33,805 bases of DNA, taken from assembly GCA_947630505.1 (NCBI GenBank), contig CANRHV010000031.1:1-33805 (forward strand). Direction: 5' to 3'. Origin of the DNA: an uncultured Monoglobus sp. (GTDB lineage Bacteria > Bacillota > Clostridia > Monoglobales > Monoglobaceae). Of this stretch, positions 23,955 to 33,124 are shown piece by piece (positions within the stretch are counted from its first letter, which is position 1; the number at the start of each line of letters is the position of its first letter). The notes beneath the pieces are model-generated. The model was not told the DNA's origin. It was given only the letters and a program-made list of their open reading frames with translations, and ran no database searches. The position numbers and the translations under genes were made by a program.

Positions 23955-26244
23955 CAGCGTTCACCTCCGTTTTTTGTTGTTCTGCGGGATTTTTCTGCTC
24001 CGCGTTCCAAAAGTCCTTCAACATATAATAGGACTTTTTAAATCTCTCGTGGGTCTTGACGGTCTTATACCACGGGTCAAGCTCGACCTCGCCCATCGAC
24101 ACGGGCGAGCCTTTGTCGGCCGACGCGCCAACGCTCATTTTGTCTATGCTCAGATTTTCGATTCCGTAATGCTCGTAGTAGTCGTCGTGTATCATCATCT
24201 CGGACGGATTGCTGAAATTCAGCAGCTGCCACGGAATGCGTATCTCAACGGCGTTATCGCCGAACGCGAAGTCGGCCAGAGAGTCATAGCTGTCAGAATC
24301 GGGATTGGCGTTTCCGAGCCTCAGCCGTCCTGTATTCGACTTCCTGCCCGTGGGCTGAGCGTTGGCTCTGTCGCGGATATACTCCTGCATGGTTATCGGC
24401 AGATATATGTCGACAAACTTCGAGCTGTCGCGGGCGGGCGGGTCCGAGTAGGGTATCTCGCCGTAATATGTGTCGCCGTAGATCGCCTTTAGGACCTCGT
24501 ATCTCTCGTTTACCACCACGCGGCTGTCGTCCGCCCCGTGTATGACCATCAAAAAGTCGGACGGCTTTTCGAAATGGACGTCATAATCCTCGCAGTAAGC
24601 GCTGCCGCTTTTGGGCGTGGTGTCGATCGGGATATACAGCGTGTCCTCTCCCGGTTTGAGATTGTCGCCCCGGGCGAGAAAATATATAAACTTCTCGTCA
24701 TACTTGACATAGAGATCTGTACCGTTGTTGCTCGCGACCGGTTTGTCGCCCTCCCACTCGGAAATATCGCCGTCCGCGTAGCACACGCTTTTTTCTTTTC
24801 CCGGGTCGAAGGTCAGAACGCCGAAAAACTGCTCGTTGGTCTGATAGTCGCTCCAGTAGGGAGTTTTGTCGAGATCGACCGCATGCATCGTGTTCCAGTT
24901 TCTTTTGAACCACTCGTCCTGCCAGGTGAAAAGGCAGCTGCCCGCGCAGCCCGCGTTCATAATGTCGCTGTAGCATTCGATCAGGCCTTGGCCCTGCTCC
25001 GCCTCGGACATGTAGCCCTGAGTTCGGCCGACGCTGTCGCCGTCCTGAGACAGGCCGCGTCCCGTCGCCAGGCCGTACTCGGCTATAACCACCGGCATCG
25101 TGTGATACGAGGTGAGCGCCTTTAAGTAGGCCAGATAGGTGTTGTATCTGCCGTATTGATCAATATAGCTCTCGTCGCTCACATAGTCCTCGATACGCGG
25201 GCCTTTGAGCTTTGACGTACGGTACTTGACGGTGGCCCAGCGGGTGCTGCCAAGACGCTCGTTGATCTCGGCGTCGCTGTACCGGCTTGTGTCGCGCATA
25301 ACGTTCAAATAATCGGGAAAATACGAATACACGTGGTACGAGGCGAACATTCCCGAAATAAAATTCTCGGCGCTCGGCTTTATGTGCTCAACATCGACCG
25401 AGGCGACCTTCTGACGAGCGAAAACAACGCTCGGCGGGTACACGAACGGGTCGGTGTTTGCCCGGTTGGCGAAGGCCACCAGTCTCTGCTGCTTGTAGCG
25501 CTCCGATTCATACTCCACCGCCTTGTCGCCAACCTCCGCCAGGAACGCCTCAAAGGGCGTCGCGTCCTCGGTGGTGCTGAAATATTTTCCGCTGTATTTT
25601 GCGCGGCCCTCGTTTTTCTGATTGGTGTAGGTGACCGTGTACTGCTCCCAGTCGACGCCCAGGATATACCCGATGACCCACGGGCTCACATCCTTGCGGA
25701 AGCTTCCGTTTCCCTTGTTTCCGTAGCTCAGCGCAAGGCTCTTTTTGCCGTGGATAACGTCTATCATGGTGCGGCAGTCGTCGGAAAATGCGGTCATGAT
25801 GTCCTGATCGAACGCGTCCATGTGCGAGAACATGTCATAGTCGCTTATCCAGACGCCCTGCAAAAGATACAGCGGCTTGTCGTTATACTTATTGTACTCG
25901 TAAAACGCGTTGTAAAAATCATCATTGAGGATGGTGTACACGCGCACCGTGTTGGCGCCCATGTCCTGAATTTCCCTGAACCACCTCAGATAGGTTTTTT
26001 TGTCTATCGCGAAATCGCTGGGCCACTCTCCGGGTATGCCGGGCTCCAGGTCCACGCCCCGTATCTCAAAGGGCGCGTACTCCCCGTCTTTTTGCATATA
26101 GATATTTTTCTCGTCGGTTTTCATGAAGGTCGAAACCGGCTCGTTTGGGTGAAGGTCTATGTATATTCCCAAGCGGTAATAGGCGGTGTTCCATATAAAC
26201 GCCGCCACTATGAAAATACCGACGGCAATAAGATATTTTTTCAC
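23944..26244 (-). CDS. Membrane-anchored glycoside-hydrolase-like TIM-barrel protein
   Basis: 766 residues from a GTG start at 26244 (GGAGGAG upstream). An N-terminal signal-anchor (about 4-24) places the rest outside the cell. Residues about 55-450 look like a GH-A clan barrel: RGVDLEP, MGANTVRVYT and PVVIAEYG with Glu389 in the usual nucleophile position at the end of strand 7, followed by LFTWQDEW. Residues about 485-690 form a beta-rich module like carbohydrate-binding DOMON/CBM9 domains (DGDISEW). The exact GH family is not recognised. Synthase operons often carry such a hydrolase to trim or release the polymer (as with PgaB or BcsZ). The role here is inferred from the barrel and from the coupling to the glycosyltransferase. 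Confidence 0.72.
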   Translation of the reverse strand: MKKYLIAVGIFIVAAFIWNTAYYRLGIYIDLHPNEPVSTFMKTDEKNIYMQKDGEYAPFEIRGVDLEPGIPGEWPSDFAIDKKTYLRWFREIQDMGANTVRVYTILNDDFYNAFYEYNKYNDKPLYLLQGVWISDYDMFSHMDAFDQDIMTAFSDDCRTMIDVIHGKKSLALSYGNKGNGSFRKDVSPWVIGYILGVDWEQYTVTYTNQKNEGRAKYSGKYFSTTEDATPFEAFLAEVGDKAVEYESERYKQQRLVAFANRANTDPFVYPPSVVFARQKVASVDVEHIKPSAENFISGMFASYHVYSYFPDYLNVMRDTSRYSDAEINERLGSTRWATVKYRTSKLKGPRIEDYVSDESYIDQYGRYNTYLAYLKALTSYHTMPVVIAEYGLATGRGLSQDGDSVGRTQGYMSEAEQGQGLIECYSDIMNAGCAGSCLFTWQDEWFKRNWNTMHAVDLDKTPYWSDYQTNEQFFGVLTFDPGKEKSVCYADGDISEWEGDKPVASNNGTDLYVKYDEKFIYFLARGDNLKPGEDTLYIPIDTTPKSGSAYCEDYDVHFEKPSDFLMVIHGADDSRVVVNERYEVLKAIYGDTYYGEIPYSDPPARDSSKFVDIYLPITMQEYIRDRANAQPTGRKSNTGRLRLGNANPDSDSYDSLADFAFGDNAVEIRIPWQLLNFSNPSEMMIHDDYYEHYGIENLSIDKMSVGASADKGSPVSMGEVELDPWYKTVKTHERFKKSYYMLKDFWNAEQKNPAEQQKTEVNADGQ

Positions 26245-26278
26245 GCGGCTCCTCCTTCCGCTACCTAAATCAAAGTCG

Positions 26279-27775
26279 TTACGGGTTCCATCTCTTGGTG
26301 TTGGACGGGTGCCCGAAAAATCTCAGCACGTCTATGTTCTGATCGAGCCACGCGCCTCTCTCGGTCAGCCAGCCCTTGAGAACGCCGACCGCCTGCTCGG
26401 GCGTGTACTGATTGCGGTTGACGACCTCCGCGCCGTCGGTCTCAAGGCTCAGCATATCGGTGTCAAACGCGTTTTTCCAACGGTCGTAGTTTCTCGCGAC
26501 CGCGGGGCCAAGCCAGGCGTTCGCCTCGTCGATGTAGCTCGTTATGTTTTGGTCGCTGAGATATGTTTTTCGCAGCTCCTTGTATCTTTCGATAACTCTT
26601 TCGCAGAACGCCTCGTCCTTGAACAGCATGTTGTAATATCCGCTCTCGGCCACGAAGAATCCCGCTCGGCCGTATATATCGTTTGGGAAGTTGTTGCACG
26701 CGTTGTTAAAATCCCAAACGCACATCTTGTACTTGCCGCCGGGCTCCTTATAAAGATACGTCGAAAAGTTGCCAACGTCAGCGTTGCTCGTGAACTCGTT
26801 TATTATATAGTAATCAATAAAGTTGTCAACGTCGATCCAGTTTTGGTAGCCGTAGTTCTCGTTGTCGTAGTCATAAGAATATATGGATTTCTCAAACTTC
26901 GAAAAATCCAACTCTATCTCCTTCGCCAGGGACGGGGTGAGATTGGTTTTTCCGGGATAGCGCACAGCCACGTCGCCTCCCGTGATCTGCAGCCGCTCGC
27001 TGAGAACGTTTATGTCTCTGATGGTCTCAAGGTCCGCCTCAACCGGGCGGTCAACGCGCAGCAGATAACCCGTGAACGTCTCACCCTTGACGATAGTTTT
27101 AAGCTGCAGTCTAGAGTTTTCGCCCTCGGATATGGTCTCGGTCATCAGATAAACGCCTCTGTAGTCGCCGTTTAAAAACACCTCGCAGAACCGCACGTTC
27201 GGCGCGTACTCCATGATGTCGCCCGACAGGTTGTACCACAGATAATTCCTCAGAAGGGTCTTGTCGAGATACGGGCCGCTGAGCGCCCATTCGTGGTGAG
27301 GCGCCATGCCCATGACCGAGATCTCGCGGTCGGCGCCGCTCTCGTCGATAAACTTCATCAGATACGGCGCTTTTTCGAACCTGCGCGACGAGTGGCCGCG
27401 GACCCTGAACAGCGATTCGGTGGTGAAATCAGGCTCGTCGGTCAAATGGTTGTTTCCGCTCTCGTTGTCGATCACCGATATGTTCACTTTGGCGTAATCC
27501 GAGCCGTCCTCAGCCTTGGTGTAGACGCTCTCGTCAAATATGTCAAACTCTCCGCTCTCTACTCCGGGCACCGCCCTGCCCTCGGTGTCGATCAGCACAA
27601 GCGGCAGGTGGGAGCAGAAAACATCATCGCCGTGGGTCGAGCAAGCCGAATATCCGGGTTCCTCGCGGTGCTGATGATAGCGGTGTACAGGATCGTCCTT
27701 GTCAACGTTCGCCGTGATACAGGCGGCCAATATAACGACCGCCGCTGCGGCGATACCGATAATTTTATATTTCAT
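26279..27775 (-). CDS. CotH kinase family lipoprotein
   Basis: 498 residues with a lipoprotein signal (lipobox LAAC, Cys19), so membrane-tethered on the outside. The CotH-type protein-kinase-like fold is indicated by RGHSSRRFEKAPY, WALSGPYLDKTLLRNYL, NGDYRGVYLMTE, WIDVDNFIDYYIINE and VWDFNNA. Bacillus CotH phosphorylates spore-coat proteins; many clostridial homologues are not spore-coat proteins and have unknown targets. A His/Cys-containing stretch follows the lipobox (HRYHQHREE). It lies 34 bp before the GH-like gene and 58 bp after DUF4956. It may modify a surface protein or the polymer machinery; the target is unknown. Confidence 0.9.
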   Translation of the reverse strand: MKYKIIGIAAAAVVILAACITANVDKDDPVHRYHQHREEPGYSACSTHGDDVFCSHLPLVLIDTEGRAVPGVESGEFDIFDESVYTKAEDGSDYAKVNISVIDNESGNNHLTDEPDFTTESLFRVRGHSSRRFEKAPYLMKFIDESGADREISVMGMAPHHEWALSGPYLDKTLLRNYLWYNLSGDIMEYAPNVRFCEVFLNGDYRGVYLMTETISEGENSRLQLKTIVKGETFTGYLLRVDRPVEADLETIRDINVLSERLQITGGDVAVRYPGKTNLTPSLAKEIELDFSKFEKSIYSYDYDNENYGYQNWIDVDNFIDYYIINEFTSNADVGNFSTYLYKEPGGKYKMCVWDFNNACNNFPNDIYGRAGFFVAESGYYNMLFKDEAFCERVIERYKELRKTYLSDQNITSYIDEANAWLGPAVARNYDRWKNAFDTDMLSLETDGAEVVNRNQYTPEQAVGVLKGWLTERGAWLDQNIDVLRFFGHPSNTKRWNP

Positions 27776-27833
27776 ATTATGCCTTATCCTTTCACTGCCT
27801 TGAATTTATAAGGCGCGCGTAATGAATGTCATT

Positions 27834-28511
27834 CTAGCTGCTGATCTCGTCGTTCTGCATAACGGTGTTAAAATACTCAACGCCGCCGAGGGCGTATATC
27901 TCATCGCTGACGCTGCCGCCCGTTCTCTCGCCTTTTTCAAGATTCTTTTTGCTTATCTCGTAGATCAGCTCAACCGTGTCGTCGGTGGTGTTCCTTACTC
28001 TCAGATTGGCCTTGCGCATATAGCGCTTGAAGATCAGCGCGGCTATTTTTTCCTCATTGGTTCGCGCAGCTCTTATGATTATCAAAATGCGGTTGTCGTT
28101 TTTGATGCGTCCGAAAACAAGCAGCAGAACAAAAGCGAACGCGCTGCCTATTCCCGCCACGAGATAGTCGCCCGCGCCGCAGCATATACCCACAACGACA
28201 GTCCAGAATATGTAGACCGTGTCGCGGGAATCCTTGATCGCCGTCCTGAAACGAACGATGGACAGCGCGCCGACCATACCGAGCGACAGAGCTATGTTAT
28301 TTCCTATTACTATCATGACCGTGGTGGTGACTATAGTCAGCGCCACAAGCGAGACGTTGAACTTTTTGCTGTATATGCTTCCGTCGTGGGATAATTTGTA
28401 CGACAGAAATATAAAGCACGCGATGATCGACGCCGCCACAAGGCGCAGCGCGATCATCTGAGCGGTCAGTTCGCCGCCCGACTCAAGGGTCTGCAACAGA
28501 TATTCTCTCAT
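27834..28511 (-). CDS. DUF4956 membrane protein
   Basis: 225 residues. Three to four membrane segments lie between about 17 and 135, with the strongly conserved stretch GMVGALSIVRFRTAIKD and DTVYIFWTVVVGICCGAGDY. A soluble alpha/beta C-terminal domain follows from about 140. The function of DUF4956 is not established. The family is commonly found next to VTC-domain genes, as here (16 nt apart). AGGAGGA lies 8 nt before the ATG. It may be the membrane partner of the VTC-like enzyme; that is inference. Confidence 0.93.
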   Translation of the reverse strand: MREYLLQTLESGGELTAQMIALRLVAASIIACFIFLSYKLSHDGSIYSKKFNVSLVALTIVTTTVMIVIGNNIALSLGMVGALSIVRFRTAIKDSRDTVYIFWTVVVGICCGAGDYLVAGIGSAFAFVLLLVFGRIKNDNRILIIIRAARTNEEKIAALIFKRYMRKANLRVRNTTDDTVELIYEISKKNLEKGERTGGSVSDEIYALGGVEYFNTVMQNDEISS

Positions 28512-28527
28512 AATGTTAGTCCTCCTA

Positions 28528-29214
28528 TTAATTCATTGTGGCGAGCCGCGCCAGACAGTATTTGCTGACCGACAATTCCGAGCAGTTGACCGCGCTCACC
28601 ATGTTTTTTATATAGCCCGGCAGAAATCCGTTGTACTTGACTTCAAGGACCGAGTTATACGGGTCGAGGGCGGGATAGAGCGGCAGACGCTCCGAAAATA
28701 TGTCAAAGTCCGCCTCGCTGCCCGTGATCCCCGAGTCGATAGTGACCCGTATCTTATTCTCTTTGGCGATGTAGGCCCTGCGGGAATACTCCACAACGGC
28801 CTTGGGCCGATAGCACAGCCGATTCATAAGGCCGTAGCACTCGGCCGCGAAGGGCTCGCCGTATTTGAGCAGCGGGCCGTAGCGTCCTTTTATAAGCTCC
28901 TCGGCGTCGGCGCGGCTTATCCTGAGCGAGCGTTTTTTCTGGTACGCCCCCTCTTTTTGCTTCATTTCAAGCATTGCGAAGTCGGAGCTTGGGTCGTATA
29001 TCCTGAGCCGTATTTTTCTGCGCAGCTCCAGGCCGTCTACTTTTCCGTAGTAATCCAGATCCGCGGGCGTGTCGAAATACAGCGAGCGTATTTTATAGCC
29101 GCGAGGCCCGTTGTGAGGGTCAAGCATCATTATTTTTTCAAGCCGTCCCCGCAGTGCGGCCTCGGCGGACGCGTTAAGCAGGAACTTTTTTTCCTGCCTC
29201 AGTACCTCGTTCAA
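28528..29214 (-). CDS. VTC-domain (CYTH-like, polyphosphate-polymerase-type) protein
   Basis: 228 residues from a TTG start at 29214 (LNEVLRQEKKF matches the family N-terminus; GGGAGTGA about 7 nt upstream). A longer reading from ATG 29274 has no ribosome site. The VTC/CYTH tunnel fold is suggested by alternating basic and acidic strands: YKIRSLYFDT, RRKIRLRIYD, FAMLEMKQKEG, QKKRSLR, VVEYSRRAYI, RVTIDSG, VLEVKYNG. In yeast Vtc4 this domain makes polyphosphate from ATP. Whether bacterial stand-alone versions do so is uncertain. First gene of the six-gene operon. Confidence 0.88.
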   Translation of the reverse strand: MNEVLRQEKKFLLNASAEAALRGRLEKIMMLDPHNGPRGYKIRSLYFDTPADLDYYGKVDGLELRRKIRLRIYDPSSDFAMLEMKQKEGAYQKKRSLRISRADAEELIKGRYGPLLKYGEPFAAECYGLMNRLCYRPKAVVEYSRRAYIAKENKIRVTIDSGITGSEADFDIFSERLPLYPALDPYNSVLEVKYNGFLPGYIKNMVSAVNCSELSVSKYCLARLATMN

Positions 29215-29232
29215 AATCTGTTCACTCCCATA

Positions 29233-29309
29233 CAAAAACCCCGCAAAGAACAACACACTCCGACGCCCGCGCATTATAACAATACGCGCGCTTACGTGTT
29301 TATGCGGGG
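29233..29309 (-). promoter_or_regulatory. Structured leader with terminator-like closing stem
   Basis: In the RNA read from the minus strand, CCCCGCA (29309-29303) can pair with TGCGGGG (29245-29239), directly followed by TTTTTG and then the ribosome site of the VTC gene. A second hairpin (GCGC...ATT/AATGCGC) sits in the loop. This could be an attenuator or ligand-controlled leader. No known riboswitch class was recognised. Confidence 0.4.
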
Positions 29310-29337
29310 ATGTATTAACTCTTTGCCTCGGTTATTC

Positions 29338-29366
29338 AGTATAATGAGACAATCTTGATTTGTCAA
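29338..29366 (-). promoter_or_regulatory. Promoter of the VTC-DUF4956-CotH-GH-HEAT-GT2 operon
   Basis: On the minus strand: TTGACA (29366-29361), 17-bp spacer, TATACT (29343-29338). It gives a leader of about 115 nt before the TTG start. The remaining bases of the gap up to 29521 are AT-rich and hold only the pectate lyase terminator. Confidence 0.8.
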
Positions 29367-29473
29367 GACAAATTGACGATTTTCTTGCAAATTGCACAAT
29401 AAAAAAACAAAAAATCATATTTAAATTTTTAATTTTAACGCCGCTCCTCTTACAAATTTTTCTGTTTTAGCGC

Positions 29474-29504
29474 AAAAAAGGCAGGCCCTTTTTTAGAGCC
29501 CGCC
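29474..29504 (-). terminator. Rho-independent terminator after the pectate lyase gene
   Basis: On the minus strand GGCGGGC (29504-29498) pairs with GCCTGCC (29486-29480, one G-U pair), followed by six T (29479-29474). Confidence 0.8.
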
Positions 29505-29521
29505 GATTTGCGTTGTTTGCG

Positions 29522-32500
29522 TTATCTGACGTTTGTGTACGGCTGCAGATCTCCGCTGCTCCAGAGATAGAACCTGACGTCGGCGTAGTCCTTGTCAAAC
29601 GCCATATCGCTGACGATATACTCGGAATCCGACACGGGTATCTCCGCGATCTTCGCGTCCGCCAGAACGCCGTTTTCGTAGGCCGCGGCTATAAACATGG
29701 CGCCGCCCTGCTCGCCGACGTTCTTTATCGACGCCTTGACCGCCCTGCCGTCCATGGTCGGCTCGCTCACATAGAACACCTTGTCGCTTGAGAATTCCTT
29801 TTCAAGCCTCATGTTGGCGAAGTATGTGGGGTCGGCGGTTTTTACCAGACGTATCGAGCGCAGGGTCGTGTCTCTGCCCTCAATGCCGCCGATCGTCGTC
29901 TCGCCCAAGATCGTGCCGTCCTTCTTTGAGGCTGTCATTGTGATAAACTCGTCGGTTCCCGCCTTTGAGTAGTCTATCTTGGTGTCAAAGTGTACCCAGC
30001 CGCTGCCGCCTATCTGATCATATGTAATAAACGGATTGGCTCGGTCATCGAGCGCGGGGCCCTTGTTGATCTGATTGTTCGCGTTGTTGATTATCTCGGC
30101 GAACACGTTCTCGCCGTTCTGCCAGTTGCCCGCCTTGTTCTCGAAATAAACCCTGAAGCTGCGGGCCACGTCTTTGTCAACATAAACGTCGAAGTCAAAA
30201 TCCACAACTCCGTCGCCGTAGGGCTCCGCAAGCTCGCGGTACACGTTGAAGGTCTCAACATAGAGGGCGGGCTCGCCGTCCTTATAAACGACGCTGTTGG
30301 CGCTCAGCGCTCCGTTCTCGGTGGATGCGCCGTCCTGCCAGATGTCATATTGCGAGGCGGTGCCCGGGTCGACCGTGGGAGCCGGAGTGGGCGTGGGCTC
30401 GGGCGTGGGCAGACCCGCGAAATTTGACTTGTTGTCAAGCTTTAAATCGCTGAAGCTCGCCATCGAGTAGTACGCCTTGGGTGACGCGTCAGACTGACCC
30501 TGGTGCGAGTCGATCGCGACGCCGACATACATACTTTCGGGTAGACCATTGATGTTCATGATATAGGGCTGCCTGATATTGTCGTAGTAGTTTTCGCCGC
30601 CGTTTGAAACCGAGAACACCAGATTATCGCCGTCGCGCTGTATCCTGAGATAGTTCGGCAGCTCGTGCGCCTCGCCGGGCAGCCAGTTGTATCCCTTTTT
30701 GTTGCCGTCGTTATACTCGCCCAAAACGTTCGCCGAGATAACGCCGCCGTTTTTGTCCTTAAAGAATATGCCCGTTTTCATATCGGTCGAGTTGGTCTCG
30801 TCGGGGTCGGTGGCGAGAGCTCCGCCCTTGGCGGTCCTTGCGACTATCCTGGGATTTCTGCCGAGCTTTATCCAGCCGTCCACCAGAGCCGCCGATACCG
30901 AGTTGGCGTCCAGAGTATTGCGGACCATAAGACCCATAACGGGACCGTTCTCGTTACCCATCATGTCCTGCATCTTGATCGAGATGTCGAAGTTGCCCGA
31001 CACCTGCTTGTACATAAAGGCGCAGCTGTCGGCCTTTCCGCCTATCTTGCCGCTGCCGCCGATCGTGTATATCCCGTTTTCGTTGACCGAGGCCGCGCCG
31101 TTTCCGTATGTGGGCGAGCCGATCTTTGCCATCTGCCAGCCCTCGGGGGTGGCGCTGCCGTTCACGTACACGATCGAGGTGGTGCTGCGGGTGCTCTCGT
31201 CCGCGTCATTATACGCCACACAGGACAGATAATGCTCGCCGATGTCGAGAGATATCGCGTCGTCTATCGCCGAGGCTCCGGGATATTCCTTTATCATGAT
31301 CGGGCCGTCCCACAATTCCATTTTGGTTATCGCGGTGCCGCCCACGGGTGACGCCTGCGCCTTATAAGCCACGGTCTGCGTGTCGTTTATGACCGTCCAT
31401 CTTCCGTTGTTGACTGTCGTGTCGCCAATCTTGCCGTTTATCGAGGCGATCGCGGGCGATGTGACAACGATCTCCGGATTGGTCGGCAGCGTCGCGCTCT
31501 GCTCCGCCGTCCACCGGTTGACATAAGCCTCTATCCATGTGTAGCCCGCGTTTTCGCCATCCTGTATAATATCCTCGTCCTTCGCGGCTCCCATGTTGTT
31601 CGCGGTTTTCCAGTCCGCGGGTATCTCAAACGGTTTTTCTACGGTTTCAAATCCGCTGATGCCGCCGACCTCGTCGGAGTTGTTGATTATTCTGCCTGTT
31701 CTGTTTTTCGCGTCGGCAACTATCCTGGCGTCGGTCGCGTCGCGCTTGGGCAGCGTGGCTCCGATGCCGGGCAGTATCGCGTCCTTGACCTGCTCGCCCG
31801 GGATAACCTCGCTGACATTCAGGTCGGGATAAAGCTCGTCGCCCAGCGAGAACGGCTCGCTCATTCTTTCGACCTGATCCGCCGCCTTGTTGACCGCCTT
31901 GTCCAGCCAGTTGTCAGCCGTCACGTCGGAATAGCCGTCAACATAGTTGTTTTCCATATAGAATTGGCTCTTGTATGTGACGCCGTCAACCGTTTTCGCC
32001 AGCTTGTCAAAGTCGTAGATTCTCGGCTTTCTGTCCTCGCGGGTGCTTGGACCGAAGCTGTAATAGTTGTTGGCGTAGTTGATCTTTGAGGGATTGAGCA
32101 CCTGATTGTGGGGCGAGGTCGGCTCGCCGCCGTAGGCCGAGTTGGTAACGCCCCAGTTGTAGATCATGTTGTTTTGAATATCGGTCTTTTGCAGCACGCG
32201 GTCAAGTCTGGGCGAGCGGCTGTCGTGATGAGCGAACAGATTGCGGTAATAGGTCGCGTTGGTGCCGCCCAGGATTCCGCCGTAGCCGTGAGCGCCCTTG
32301 AAGTGGCCCGAAAGCCTCATGCTCTCGGCGGCTATCGTGTCCTGAACCGTGAGGCGCTGACCCTGCTTGTATGTGGCGTTCTCGGCGCTGCCCGCGTAGA
32401 GCGTCAGGCCCTCGTCCACGAACCAACTTGTTGAGCAGTGGTCTATGATAACGTCTTGGTTCCACTGGCCTCCGATTCCGTCATACTCGCCGCCGTTCTT

Positions 32501-33001
32501 GTTGGTGGGGCGCACGCGCATATAGCGTATCATAACGTTCTTTCTGCCGTTGCCTATCCTGAGATCTCCGCCCGTCAAGGTAACGCCGTCTCCGGGCGCG
32601 GTCTGGCCGAGCAGAGTGATGTTATTTCGATTGATATAGAGCGTGTCTGGCACCTCGATAATGCCTCCCACGTCAAACACAACTATCCTGCCGACCGTCT
32701 CGGAATCGTCGCCTTCCTTTACGCTGTCGCCCACAGCGTCGGCTAAGCTGCCCGGGCCGTCAGGGTCAAGATTCGTTACATGGTACACCTCGACGGCGCC
32801 GCCGTTGTCCAAAGCGCCTCTCGCGCCCTTGGTGTATTTTCCTCCGCCCTCGGCGCCCGGGAAAGCGGGCAGCGGATCGATCGCCGCCGCGACCGCCGCG
32901 CTCTCGGGCGCGGTTTTCTCGCCCTCGGCAAAAACCGGGCATACCGAAAATACGGAAAATGCCACGCATAATACCAGAATACAAGACAATAATTTTTTCA
33001 T
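29522..33001 (-). CDS. Secreted multidomain pectate lyase (PL1-like)
   Basis: 1159 residues from ATG 33001 (GGAG 8 nt upstream; six codons shorter than the longest frame). Signal peptide MKKLLSCILVLCVAFSVFSV, cleavage after VFA. The lyase domain about 44-460 begins FPGAEGGGKY and has IIDHCSTSW and NLFAHHDSRSPRL, typical of PL1 beta-helix enzymes that cleave polygalacturonate by beta-elimination with Ca2+. Next come an Ig-like module about 530-610, a concanavalin-like module about 615-857, a Thr/Pro linker about 864-880, another beta-sandwich about 885-1070, and a C-terminal module about 1073-1159 (VRFYLWSSGDLQPY) related to the end of the protein at 8356. No SLH domain is visible, so it is probably released or bound through the C-terminal module. 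It has its own promoter and terminator. Confidence 0.93.
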   Translation of the reverse strand: MKKLLSCILVLCVAFSVFSVCPVFAEGEKTAPESAAVAAAIDPLPAFPGAEGGGKYTKGARGALDNGGAVEVYHVTNLDPDGPGSLADAVGDSVKEGDDSETVGRIVVFDVGGIIEVPDTLYINRNNITLLGQTAPGDGVTLTGGDLRIGNGRKNVMIRYMRVRPTNKNGGEYDGIGGQWNQDVIIDHCSTSWFVDEGLTLYAGSAENATYKQGQRLTVQDTIAAESMRLSGHFKGAHGYGGILGGTNATYYRNLFAHHDSRSPRLDRVLQKTDIQNNMIYNWGVTNSAYGGEPTSPHNQVLNPSKINYANNYYSFGPSTREDRKPRIYDFDKLAKTVDGVTYKSQFYMENNYVDGYSDVTADNWLDKAVNKAADQVERMSEPFSLGDELYPDLNVSEVIPGEQVKDAILPGIGATLPKRDATDARIVADAKNRTGRIINNSDEVGGISGFETVEKPFEIPADWKTANNMGAAKDEDIIQDGENAGYTWIEAYVNRWTAEQSATLPTNPEIVVTSPAIASINGKIGDTTVNNGRWTVINDTQTVAYKAQASPVGGTAITKMELWDGPIMIKEYPGASAIDDAISLDIGEHYLSCVAYNDADESTRSTTSIVYVNGSATPEGWQMAKIGSPTYGNGAASVNENGIYTIGGSGKIGGKADSCAFMYKQVSGNFDISIKMQDMMGNENGPVMGLMVRNTLDANSVSAALVDGWIKLGRNPRIVARTAKGGALATDPDETNSTDMKTGIFFKDKNGGVISANVLGEYNDGNKKGYNWLPGEAHELPNYLRIQRDGDNLVFSVSNGGENYYDNIRQPYIMNINGLPESMYVGVAIDSHQGQSDASPKAYYSMASFSDLKLDNKSNFAGLPTPEPTPTPAPTVDPGTASQYDIWQDGASTENGALSANSVVYKDGEPALYVETFNVYRELAEPYGDGVVDFDFDVYVDKDVARSFRVYFENKAGNWQNGENVFAEIINNANNQINKGPALDDRANPFITYDQIGGSGWVHFDTKIDYSKAGTDEFITMTASKKDGTILGETTIGGIEGRDTTLRSIRLVKTADPTYFANMRLEKEFSSDKVFYVSEPTMDGRAVKASIKNVGEQGGAMFIAAAYENGVLADAKIAEIPVSDSEYIVSDMAFDKDYADVRFYLWSSGDLQPYTNVR

Positions 33002-33042
33002 GATCCTCGCTCCAATCATTAATTTTTTGTTCTTTAATACAA

Positions 33043-33071
33043 ATTATAACACATTTATCCGCCCATTGCAA
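33043..33071 (-). promoter_or_regulatory. Promoter of the pectate lyase gene
   Basis: On the minus strand: TTGCAA (33071-33066), 17-bp spacer beginning TGGGCGG, TATAAT (33048-33043). Same -35 and same GGCGG position in the spacer as the promoter at 8252-8280. Confidence 0.8.
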
Positions 33072-33080
33072 CAAAAAGTT

Positions 33081-33107
33081 AAATAAAACCGCCGGCGGTG
33101 CCGACGG
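33081..33107 (-). terminator. Rho-independent terminator after the hydrogenase gene
   Basis: On the minus strand CCGTCGGC (33107-33100) pairs with GCCGGCGG (33096-33089, one G-U pair), followed by TTTTATTT. It lies just upstream of the pectate lyase promoter and separates the two transcripts. Confidence 0.82.
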
Positions 33108-33124
33108 TTTTTGTTTGCCGTAAT

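Noticed and set aside
27070-27100. CotH kinase judged inactive because of WDFN instead of WDFD
   Set aside because: I believe Asn occurs at this place in other CotH-like proteins, so the change alone does not show loss of activity.
23890-27175. Plus-strand open frames of 195-329 codons opposite the operon
   Set aside because: They are antisense to well-supported genes with ribosome sites and coupled overlaps, and contain no recognisable domains.
29215-29331. Cyclic di-GMP or other known riboswitch in the operon leader
   Set aside because: I looked for the conserved cores of common classes and found no convincing match; only a terminator-like stem is reported.
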